DNA of 45,854 nt from NCBI GenBank assembly GCA_013425405.1, contig JACCLF010000048.1, positions 1-45,854 of the forward strand, written 5' to 3'. Position 1 is the stretch's first letter. Each line of letters starts with the position of its first letter. The position numbers were made by a program, and so were the translations under genes. Shown piece after piece: positions 8,074 to 15,658 of this stretch. The stretch comes from Microcaldota archaeon. GTDB lineage: Archaea > Micrarchaeota > Micrarchaeia > Burarchaeales > Fermentimicrarchaeaceae. The notes beneath the pieces were generated by a model that saw only the letters and a list, made by a program, of their open reading frames with translations, made no database searches and was not told the DNA's origin.

Positions 8074-9768
8074 TCAAGCCTTGGCACCAGGCTTCTCTTC
8101 AATGTAACTTTCCCGCATCGTCAGCGCACCATACTCTGTGAATACCCTCAGGATGCGGTCCAGCTTACCGCGGGCCAGAGACGGATTTAGATTTTTGAAA
8201 TGCTTGTTGAAAACCTCTTGTATATCATCCTTGCGAACCTCTCCCTTACTCTTTATCTCTTCTCCAACCTCCTCAAGGAACTTCCCCTCATCTGCAGCGC
8301 GTGTTGAAGCAAGATCATAGAAATCCTCATTGCCGAAGGAATACATGCGCATACTCCTGCCCTCACCTACTGGAGTTATCAAAAGCTTGCCATCCTCATT
8401 GATTCTGAATGTCGTGACATTCCCGGCTTTGAAACCCACTTTTTGCGCTATGTTTTTAGGAATCGCTGAGCTAAGCTGCTCTCCGTAGTCGCGGACTCTT
8501 TGCATAATTTTGCTTATACCTGGGTAATCTTCCGCCATTTTCAGCGACATCTTCTCTCCATCGGCAAACCACTCCCCACGCATTCCTGGCTTGAGATGCA
8601 AACTCTTGGACATCGAATTCGGTATCACAATTATATGTGAACTGCCACCTGCTTGAATTATCTTCGTTTGGTCTATAAATGACATATCCTCCGCTCCCAG
8701 CTCAGCCTTCCCACCATGGACCTCTAGGATGAGCTTGTCCGTTTCACCAGTCCAGGTGCAGCACATACCTCTGACAAGCCCGGCGGAGTTGACTATTTTT
8801 GTGGGAATTCCCACACTGTACTCATTATTAATGTTGGAATATCGGAGTTTCACAGTATTTGGCGATGCGCTTTCTGTTGGCTTTAAGGAAAGCTTGCTCT
8901 CGCCTTCAACCGACCACTGCATAACCATGCCTTTTGTAAGTTTCTTCAATCTAACCAGCTCTTTAGGGACTGTTACGTCTAATCCATTCACAAAGCCGAG
9001 TTTCACTGTGCGATGGAAGCTCTCGAGAGGAGTGAGCAGAAGAGAGTTGCCCTCTACAGTCCACTCGCACTGCATGTCCTGCTTCAGCTTCATCGATATC
9101 ATCAACTCCGTTGGAATTGTGACTCCGAATGATGTGCCCAGCTTCAAAACCATAGCTCTGTAGTGCACTCCCTCAAGCGGAGTGAATACAGCGGATTTTC
9201 CCTCAGCAGTCCAAGCTGCCTGTTTGCCGCCCTTCAGCCCCATTGTATCTACAACTTCCTTAGGAAAATTAATAGAAAAGTTGTCAGGATAAGTCTCTTG
9301 AATTTTTACCATCTGAGTGAAGACGCGCGGAGCTGGCTTTTTCAGACTCTCTGTTTCGGCATTCCTCCCCTCTCTTAAGAAGTGCGGGAAGAAAACCTCC
9401 TTGGGCGATTCAGAGAGATTCTGCAGCTGGGTTATGCTTCTTACGAATTCCGGGAGATTCTGCCTGTGCCTTTCTGCCAGCTTCTTATAAATCTCACTTT
9501 TGAATGCTACCTCCCAGCCGTGCATCCTGTATGAAGGGTCAAACCTAGTGGTCCAGACCTTTTCATTAATAACCTCGCTGACCTTCACTTCCTTCAGTCT
9601 TTTTTCTTGTGAAATAACCTCTATGCGGAGCTTGCTCTTCGCACTCTCATTTCCCCCGTCATTCCAGAAGGTGTGCTGCTCCTCCCCCGCATCAATTTTT
9701 TTCACTAGGCGCACCGTTTCTTCTCCAAAAACAGTGTTGACCTTTTTCTGCATGCTTAGATTACTCAT
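8074..9768 (-). CDS. protein with six tandem AbrB/SpoVT-like swapped-hairpin repeats
   Basis: Six repeats of ~45 aa with pattern K(L/I)...(V/I)xIPKxhhxxhxLKxGMxxxWxhEGxxLxLxPxE; TATA abuts ATG 9768, so the true start may be M6 (9753). Confidence 0.8.
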   Translation of the reverse strand: MSNLSMQKKVNTVFGEETVRLVKKIDAGEEQHTFWNDGGNESAKSKLRIEVISQEKRLKEVKVSEVINEKVWTTRFDPSYRMHGWEVAFKSEIYKKLAERHRQNLPEFVRSITQLQNLSESPKEVFFPHFLREGRNAETESLKKPAPRVFTQMVKIQETYPDNFSINFPKEVVDTMGLKGGKQAAWTAEGKSAVFTPLEGVHYRAMVLKLGTSFGVTIPTELMISMKLKQDMQCEWTVEGNSLLLTPLESFHRTVKLGFVNGLDVTVPKELVRLKKLTKGMVMQWSVEGESKLSLKPTESASPNTVKLRYSNINNEYSVGIPTKIVNSAGLVRGMCCTWTGETDKLILEVHGGKAELGAEDMSFIDQTKIIQAGGSSHIIVIPNSMSKSLHLKPGMRGEWFADGEKMSLKMAEDYPGISKIMQRVRDYGEQLSSAIPKNIAQKVGFKAGNVTTFRINEDGKLLITPVGEGRSMRMYSFGNEDFYDLASTRAADEGKFLEEVGEEIKSKGEVRKDDIQEVFNKHFKNLNPSLARGKLDRILRVFTEYGALTMRESYIEEKPGAKA

Positions 9769-9848
9769 TTTATATATTTAAGCGAGTGGGAAAGCTCTCC
9801 CTAGACATCAATATTTTAAATACAAGCAACAGAAATATACTCCTCAAC

Positions 9849-9949
9849 GGGCCCGTAGCTCAGTTGGTCAGAGCGGCAGTCTTATACGACGCGCTCTTGC
9901 ACAAGTCTAGGAAAGCTGTAGGTCGAGAGTTCAAATCTCTCCGGGCCCA
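9849..9949 (+). tRNA. tRNA-Ile(UAU) with 27-nt intron (9887..9913)
   Basis: GGGCCCG/CGGGCCC acceptor, A discriminator, GAGAG-TTCAAAT-CTCTC T arm; BHB: GCAGT-CTTA-TAC-GAC...GTC-TAGG-AAA-GCTGT, cutting TA^C and AA^A gives loop CTTATAA. Confidence 0.88.
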
Positions 9950-9964
9950 TATAATGGTTTTTAG

Positions 9965-10291
9965 ATGAGAAGGGGAAACAAGCCTAATTTTCTTTTGCAG
10001 GTTGTGAGGGAAAGGATAAGCATACTTTTCCAGCTCGCAGAAGAGGAGCTGAAGAGCCATCCTGAGAGGGCTAGGAGGTATGTATCGCTTGCAAGGAAGC
10101 TCGGGATGAAATACAATGTGAGGTTCTCCCCAAAGCTGAAGAGGAGGTTCTGCAAGAGATGCGGAACTCTATGGATTCCCGGCTACAACCTGAAGGTGAG
10201 AGTGAACTCAAGGAAGGGATGTATGGAGTACAGGTGCGAGTGCGGAGCTGTCAGGAATTTTCCGTTGCATCCGAAAGCATTGAGAGAGTAA
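9965..10291 (+). CDS. rnp4: RNase P protein component 4 (Rpp21/Rpr2)
   Basis: CKRCGTLWIPGYNLKVRVN...CECG zinc-ribbon pattern. Confidence 0.88.
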   Translation: MRRGNKPNFLLQVVRERISILFQLAEEELKSHPERARRYVSLARKLGMKYNVRFSPKLKRRFCKRCGTLWIPGYNLKVRVNSRKGCMEYRCECGAVRNFPLHPKALRE

Positions 10292-10327
10292 ACTGAGATA
10301 GGCAACTATATCCTCTAATGACTTGAG

Positions 10328-10500
10328 TTCACTGGAAAGTTACCCCCTCCAAAGGTTTATAAAGCAAAACTTATGAGTATGAACTACGGCTGGGCAAGTC
10401 GAAAGTAACGCCTGCAATTCCGTAATGGAGAGAGATGGTGCAGAAGCGCCGTCAATGAAGCAGGAACTACACGCCATGAAACAGGGGCTGAAAAAACACG
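10328..10500 (+). mobile_element. ORF-less internal-deletion derivative of the IS1341-type element (promoter + right end)
   Basis: TTCACTGGAAAGTTACCCCCTCCAAAGGTTTATAAAG matches the tnpB promoter of both full copies; AAGTAACGCCTGCAATTCCGTAATGGAGAGAGATG matches the copy-2 right end. Confidence 0.8.
10387..10500 (+). ncRNA. stand-alone TnpB guide-RNA scaffold (omega-RNA/reRNA-like), copy 3; 3' end approximate
   Basis: CGGCT-GGGCA-AGTCG, CCTGC/GCAGG, GATGGTGC-AGAA-GCGCCGTC; TATA TTTATAAAG at 10356-10364 predicts a TSS near 10386. Confidence 0.65.
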
Positions 10501-10559
10501 TAAATCGTGTAGGATGTACTATATATTTTAACTGACAAACACACTTTGAGGCGAAACCG

Positions 10560-10760
10560 ATGAAAAGTGTCTATAATATACCTGCGGACAGAGTCATAAA
10601 GAACCTGACTGAAGAAGAACCTCATAATGAACTTACGAATTGTGGAAGAAAAATTGCTATCTAGAATTTAGAAAAGGTTTTAGGGAAAGGATGGTGTACC
10701 CACAGGGGAAAAGGAAATGTAGATACAAAATACCCCGCAAACTGGGGCGCTAGATTAATA
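10560..10760 (+). pseudogene. decayed duplicate of rps19e (3' extent uncertain)
   Basis: ATGAAAAGTGTCTATAATATACCTGCGGACAGAGTCATAAAGAA versus ATGAAAAGTGTTTACGATGTGCCGGTAGACAGGCTCATAAAGAA of the intact gene; also GAGG(C/T)GAAAC just upstream in both. Confidence 0.72.
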
Positions 10761-10802
10761 TAGTTTGACTGCCTAATTCTATACCTTCTGAGGTGAAACA
10801 TA

Positions 10803-11222
10803 ATGAAAAGTGTTTACGATGTGCCGGTAGACAGGCTCATAAAGAAAGCTACAGAGAAGCTCAAGGATATTCCAGAGGTGAAGGCGCCCGGCTGGATGGA
10901 ATTTGCCAAGTCCGGTGCGCACCGAGAGAGGCCCCCTGAGCAGGAGGACTTCTGGTATATTCGCTGCGCTTCAATACTGAGGAAGCTATATCTAGATTCG
11001 CCCATAGGGGTGAGCAGGATGAGAAGGGAATACGGAGGAAGGAAGCACAGAGGGGTGAAGCCTGAGAGGTTCAAGAAGGGAAGCGGCTCTGTGGCAAGAG
11101 AAGCTTTGCAGCAGCTTGAGAAGGCCGGCTTCGTGGGGCACACAAAGAAGGGAAGGCACATCACAGGTAAGGGAAAGGCATTTCTTGATTCCGCTGCGTT
11201 GGATGCATCAAAGGTGGGTTAA
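10803..11222 (+). CDS. rps19e: Ribosomal protein eS19
   Basis: SVYDVPVDRLI, DFWYIRCASILRKLYLDSPIGVSRMRREYGGRKHRG, GRHITGKGKAFLD. Confidence 0.95.
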   Translation: MKSVYDVPVDRLIKKATEKLKDIPEVKAPGWMEFAKSGAHRERPPEQEDFWYIRCASILRKLYLDSPIGVSRMRREYGGRKHRGVKPERFKKGSGSVAREALQQLEKAGFVGHTKKGRHITGKGKAFLDSAALDASKVG

Positions 11223-11534
11223 TTGGGGGAAGATGAGCTCGAAGGCATGAGGGATAAAGAGCTGAAGGAGAGGCTCTTGAAATACCAGCAGGTTAGGGAG
11301 CTTGAGATGCAGAAGAAGTTTGCATTGAAATATATTGTTGACGCACAAGCGTACGAGAGGCTGATGAATGTGAAAATAGCAAACCCCGCCCTGTACGACC
11401 AAATCGTCACAATGCTTATATACCTTTACCAAAACAAGCAGGTGAAGGGCAAGGTGACAGATGCACAGCTGAAGGCGATTCTTGCAAAGATAACGGCAAG
11501 GAAGGAACCTGAGATAACATTCAGGAAGAAGTGA
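11223..11534 (+). CDS. PDCD5-family DNA-binding protein (TTG start)
   Basis: ARKEPEITFRKK C-terminus; synteny between S19e and L39e. Confidence 0.88.
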   Translation: MGEDELEGMRDKELKERLLKYQQVRELEMQKKFALKYIVDAQAYERLMNVKIANPALYDQIVTMLIYLYQNKQVKGKVTDAQLKAILAKITARKEPEITFRKK

Positions 11535-11538
11535 TACT

Positions 11539-11703
11539 ATGGGAAGTATGAAATCAAGCAAAAAGAAAACTGCCCTAGGGGCAGCCCTGAGAAGGAATAA
11601 GAGAGTACCCGTATTCGTCATTGCAAAGACGAACAGGAGGATAAGGACAAACCCCCATGCCCGGAACTGGAGGAGAAGGAAGCTTAAGCTTCATATCAAA
11701 TAG
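11539..11703 (+). CDS. rpl39e: Ribosomal protein eL39 (54 aa; absent from ORF track)
   Basis: Translation MGSMKSSKKKTALGAALRRNKRVPVFVIAKTNRRIRTNPHARNWRRRKLKLHIK*. Confidence 0.93.
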   Translation: MGSMKSSKKKTALGAALRRNKRVPVFVIAKTNRRIRTNPHARNWRRRKLKLHIK

Positions 11704-11711
11704 GTGAGCTA

Positions 11712-12041
11712 ATGGTTGAAGAGCTAGAAAGAATATACACTGTGCCGCTCATTGGGGCATACAAGACGGTGAGGGGCAAGAGAACCTCGAGAGCAGTCAA
11801 GATACTCAAATCCTTCCTCGCGAGGCACATGAAAACGCAGGAGGAGAGGGTGAAGGTCAGCGCCGAGGTGAACTCGTTCCTCTGGCAGAGAGGGATGCAG
11901 AGGCCTCCCAGAAGGGTCAAGGTGAAGGTTAAGAGGGATGCAAAAGGGGAGGTTTCAGTAAGCCTTGTGGAGGAGCCCAAGGCAGAGAAACCAGCTGAGA
12001 AACCTGCCGAGAAGCCGAAGCAGGAGGAGAAGAAGGGGTAA
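11712..12041 (+). CDS. rpl31e: Ribosomal protein eL31 with low-complexity AEKP-rich C-terminal tail
   Basis: ERIYTVPLIGAYKTVRGKRTSRAVKILKSFLARHMK; tail EEPKAEKPAEKPAEKPKQEEKKG. Confidence 0.93.
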   Translation: MVEELERIYTVPLIGAYKTVRGKRTSRAVKILKSFLARHMKTQEERVKVSAEVNSFLWQRGMQRPPRRVKVKVKRDAKGEVSVSLVEEPKAEKPAEKPAEKPKQEEKKG

Positions 12042-12045
12042 GTTG

Positions 12046-12711
12046 ATGCATTTTGCGAAGGCAGCCATGGAGGGAAACCCTTTCCTCGGAATCTTTGCAA
12101 AAACCAACGACTCCATAACCCTGCTTCCAAAGAACTCTTCAGAGAAATTCAAAAAAATCTGCTCGGAAGTGCTGAATACACGGGTTGTCACGGCAAGCGT
12201 TTCCAATTCAAACCTCATAGGACTATTCTCCGCGATGAATTCAAATGGGATTGTGCTTCCGGCTTTGGTCTACGAATCCGAGCTGAAGGAGCTCAAAGAG
12301 GCAGGGCTCAATGCAGCGGTTGTTGGCGACAAGAGTTCAGCATTTGGAAATAACATACTGGCGAATGACTCGGCATGCCTCGTCAACCCTGCCATGGGCC
12401 GCAAGAGCTTAAAAAGCATTGCTGACTGCCTTGGCGTGGAGGTTGTGAAGGGGACAGTTGGAGGGTACAAGACAGTGGGAGTATCTGCCGTTGTTACAAA
12501 CAGAGGGATGCTGGCAAAGACGAGCGTGACTGATGAGGAGCTGGTCTCGTTGGAGAGCATTTTCAAGGTGAAGGGTGCCGTGGGCACTGCAAACATGGGC
12601 ATGCCTTTCGTGGGGCTGTGCATGCTTGCAAATAAGCATGGTTTTGTTGCAGGAGAATTAACAAGTGGGTATGAGCTGAACAGAATTGATGAAGCATTCG
12701 GCTTCATATGA
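12046..12711 (+). CDS. Translation initiation factor aIF6
   Basis: NPFLGIFAKTNDS, NSNLIGLFSAMNSNGIVLP, VVTNRGMLAKTSVTDEEL. Confidence 0.94.
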   Translation: MHFAKAAMEGNPFLGIFAKTNDSITLLPKNSSEKFKKICSEVLNTRVVTASVSNSNLIGLFSAMNSNGIVLPALVYESELKELKEAGLNAAVVGDKSSAFGNNILANDSACLVNPAMGRKSLKSIADCLGVEVVKGTVGGYKTVGVSAVVTNRGMLAKTSVTDEELVSLESIFKVKGAVGTANMGMPFVGLCMLANKHGFVAGELTSGYELNRIDEAFGFI

Positions 12712-12730
12712 AGGTGATTGAGTTACAATT

Positions 12731-13048
12731 GTGACATTTGACGAGTTCAGGGCTCTGGATTTCAGGGTGGGGCAGGTTGAGAGCGCCGAGAAGGTTTTAA
12801 ATACCGAGAGGCTTGTAAAGATGATTATAAATATAGGAGAGGAGAAAAGACAAGTGATAGCAGGCATAGGCAGCAGCTATACCCCGGAGCAGCTTGTTGG
12901 GAGAAAACTTGTGATTCTGGTAAACCTGGAGCACAAGAAATTCAAGGGTCTCGAATCCGAGGCAATGATACTTGCCGCAGACTGGGAGGGCGGCGTGGCA
13001 GTCATTTTTGTTGGCGATGATGTTCCGGTTGGAACAAGAGTGGTGTAA
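12731..13048 (+). CDS. Trbp111/EMAPII-type tRNA-binding OB-fold protein (MetRS C-terminal-like)
   Basis: FDEFRALDFRVGQVESAEKV, RQVIAGIGSSYTPEQLVGRKLVILVNLEHKKFKGLESEAMILAA. Confidence 0.9.
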   Translation: MTFDEFRALDFRVGQVESAEKVLNTERLVKMIINIGEEKRQVIAGIGSSYTPEQLVGRKLVILVNLEHKKFKGLESEAMILAADWEGGVAVIFVGDDVPVGTRVV

Positions 13049-13050
13049 CT

Positions 13051-13227
13051 ATGAAATACTCAATAGATGGTGAGATGCTCCTGAAGGGGCAGAAGAGGAA
13101 GTTTCACAAGGAAGTGGAGGCAGAGAACCAGAAGAGAGCCCTTGAGGCAGTATACATGGCGCTTGGGAGCAACCATAGGATGAGCAGGAAGAATATAACC
13201 ATAGCATCAGTGCAGGAGGTGAAATGA
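13051..13227 (+). CDS. Ribosomal protein LX (eL20/L18a-like; 58 aa; absent from ORF track)
   Basis: Translation MKYSIDGEMLLKGQKRKFHKEVEAENQKRALEAVYMALGSNHRMSRKNITIASVQEVK*. Confidence 0.9.
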   Translation: MKYSIDGEMLLKGQKRKFHKEVEAENQKRALEAVYMALGSNHRMSRKNITIASVQEVK

Positions 13228-13700
13228 TGGCAGGCAAGGACGAAATGGCAAAGATTGCCTATGAGATGCAGCTCTACAGGGAGGAAGCTCAGGTGATTCA
13301 GCAGCAGCTTGCAAACCTGCAGATAAACTACTCCTCAACAGAAGCCGCAGTGCAGACTCTTGAGAACCTCCGCAAGCTAAACAAGGATGACGGCATGCTG
13401 CTCCCAATAGGCTCCGGCGCATACATAAAGTCAAAGGTTGACAACAATGATGTCGCGCTTATAGATATTGGGGCCGGCGTCATCGTGGAGAAGTCTGTCC
13501 CGGAGGCAGTGACATTCCTGAAATCAAAAATGGGTGAAATGGACTCAGTAAAGGACAAGCTCCAGAAGAATTTCATGGACATCTCCAACAGGATGAAATC
13601 GCTGGAGGAGTCTGCAAACAAACTCATGGAGAAGCTGAGAGCAGAAAAGGAGATTAAATCCTACAAGGATGAGGATGTAGAGCATCAGGAGTATAGGTAA
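13224..13700 (+). CDS. pfdA: Prefoldin alpha subunit
   Basis: Coiled coil flanking LLPIGSGAYIKSKVDNNDVALIDIGAGVIVEKS. Confidence 0.92.
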   Translation: MMAGKDEMAKIAYEMQLYREEAQVIQQQLANLQINYSSTEAAVQTLENLRKLNKDDGMLLPIGSGAYIKSKVDNNDVALIDIGAGVIVEKSVPEAVTFLKSKMGEMDSVKDKLQKNFMDISNRMKSLEESANKLMEKLRAEKEIKSYKDEDVEHQEYR

Positions 13701-13723
13701 AGATAAAAGTAAGGCGCATAGGA

Positions 13724-14788
13724 ATGTTCAACCTTCTAAAGAGCAAACTCTCTTCTTTTGTTAACTCTCTTTCCAAGAAGGTTGAGGAGAAGCCCGAGGA
13801 GCCTGCTCCAAAGCAGGCTGAGGAGAAGCCCAAGTCTGCAGTTGCAGAGAAGAAGCCGGAGAAACCTGCCGAGAAGCCCAGGGAGGAGAAGAAACTGAAG
13901 CTCAGCCTCGAAACCCGTGTGAAAAGCATACTCTCCTCGGAAGTTGAGATACGGGAAAAAGACGTCTCAAACCTGCTTGAAGACCTTGAGCTTTCGCTGC
14001 TGGAGGCTGACGTTGCGTATGATGCTGCTAAGAGCATAACATCCAATATGAGGAGCAAGCTTGTGGGAATGCATGTCAACAAAAATGAGGTTGGCCGGAC
14101 TGCCAATGATGTCGTGAAGGCAACACTTCTTGGGGTCATGGAGAAGGAGAAACCCGATGTTGTTGAGCTCGCACGGAAGAAGACTTCCAATGGCGAGGCA
14201 TTTGTCATACTTTTCCTGGGGCCCAACGGCTCTGGCAAGACTACCACCATCGCAAAGATGGCAAACCTATTCAAAAAGAACAATCTTTCCTGTGTGATTG
14301 CAGCTGCGGATACATGGAGGGCAGCCTCCCAGGAGCAGGCGGAGGTGTGGGCAGGCAGGCTTGGAGTGAAAGTTGTTGGAGGTCAGTACGGATCGGATCC
14401 GACTTCCATAGCATGGAATGCGCTCGCGCATGCAAAAGCAAAAGGAATAAACGTTGTGCTCATAGACACTGCAGGAAGGCAGGAGACCAGTAAAAACTTG
14501 ATGAAGGAGCTTGAGAAAATGAACAGGGTAGTTAAGCCGGATTTAAAGATATACATTGGAGAGGCCCTTACTGGCAACGCCATTGTAGAGCAGGTGAAGG
14601 AATTTGACAAGCTCATAGGTGTGGATGGAGTCATACTCACAAAGGCGGATGTGGATGAGAAAGGAGGAGCTTCTCTCTCTGTCTTCCACTCAACTGGCAA
14701 GCCAATCCTATACCTGGGAGTGGGGCAGGAGCTCGATGATTTGCAGGAGTTCTCATCAGAATTCGTTGTTGAGAATCTCCTAGCTTGA
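13724..14788 (+). CDS. ftsY: SRP receptor FtsY
   Basis: GPNGSGKTTTIAKMANLF, ADTWRAASQEQ, DTAGRQ, TKADVDEKGGASLS; E/K/P-rich N-terminus. Confidence 0.95.
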   Translation: MFNLLKSKLSSFVNSLSKKVEEKPEEPAPKQAEEKPKSAVAEKKPEKPAEKPREEKKLKLSLETRVKSILSSEVEIREKDVSNLLEDLELSLLEADVAYDAAKSITSNMRSKLVGMHVNKNEVGRTANDVVKATLLGVMEKEKPDVVELARKKTSNGEAFVILFLGPNGSGKTTTIAKMANLFKKNNLSCVIAAADTWRAASQEQAEVWAGRLGVKVVGGQYGSDPTSIAWNALAHAKAKGINVVLIDTAGRQETSKNLMKELEKMNRVVKPDLKIYIGEALTGNAIVEQVKEFDKLIGVDGVILTKADVDEKGGASLSVFHSTGKPILYLGVGQELDDLQEFSSEFVVENLLA

Positions 14789-15601
14789 CTTGTTAAGCTT
14801 CCTCCAAAGTACAACTTTTGACATGAGTTCTACTGGCTCCACTATGAATGGTATTGTGACGAATGTCAGTGGAATCAGACATATGGTGCACATCAGCATT
14901 AAATTCAAAACACCCACGCCCATCCTGATAAGGAACCACAGTATCGAAAAGACAAATACATCCCAGAGATTACTCATTACGAGGCGGATTGATCTAGACA
15001 TTGCACCAAAAATTCCACGGCCTCCCAGAACAATCTCAACCTCAAGGAAGGTGAGAAGGAACATCACTATGCTCCAAACAATTACACTAATGACCCCTAC
15101 AATTAAAATCAGCAGAATCCCCCCGCCAAGCAGCAAAGCAGGGTTGATATTACCCTTTAGAGCAATAAGCGCAGGGATGCTGCCCAGTGCAACTAGTACT
15201 AAAGGTGTAAAAATAATCAGGGATACCAGCCCCCTGACGACCATAACCTTAATTACATTGAACAACTGGGGAAAGAAGTGCTTAGTCCAGTCCGAAACTG
15301 TTTTTTTGCCTATTATTTCATCCATGGGTTTAATAACAGCAATTGTTATCACATTGTTAAGCAAACCCCCAAGCAACCCAAGAACCACCTGGAGGATTAG
15401 TGGGCTTATGCAGAATAAGAGCACTAGCACAGCGTTATTGGCGGCTTGGCATATAGTATCCACAACAAATCGGGATAGGATGTTGACGACGCCCAGGATT
15501 AATGCAAAGAGGAAAAGCACAATGAATGCAGTTATAACCTTCCTCCAGTTCTCTTTATACAATTCATACGAATCCTGTATTACGCCTATGGCATCAACCA
15601 T
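14780..15601 (-). CDS. hypothetical multi-TM membrane protein
   Basis: 273 aa, about 6 hydrophobic segments. Confidence 0.7.
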   Translation of the reverse strand: MVDAIGVIQDSYELYKENWRKVITAFIVLFLFALILGVVNILSRFVVDTICQAANNAVLVLLFCISPLILQVVLGLLGGLLNNVITIAVIKPMDEIIGKKTVSDWTKHFFPQLFNVIKVMVVRGLVSLIIFTPLVLVALGSIPALIALKGNINPALLLGGGILLILIVGVISVIVWSIVMFLLTFLEVEIVLGGRGIFGAMSRSIRLVMSNLWDVFVFSILWFLIRMGVGVLNLMLMCTICLIPLTFVTIPFIVEPVELMSKVVLWRKLNKSS

Positions 15602-15658
15602 TCTACCACCTCATTTCTCTGCAAGTGAGTATTTGAATGCGTTATTTATAAAATATGA

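Noticed and set aside
9786-9968. 60-aa ORF over the tRNA
   Set aside because: Coincident with tRNA-Ile and its intron; not a protein gene.
13801-13900. Tandem repeat in ftsY as a mobile or CRISPR-like repeat
   Set aside because: Low-complexity E/K/P-rich coding sequence explains it.
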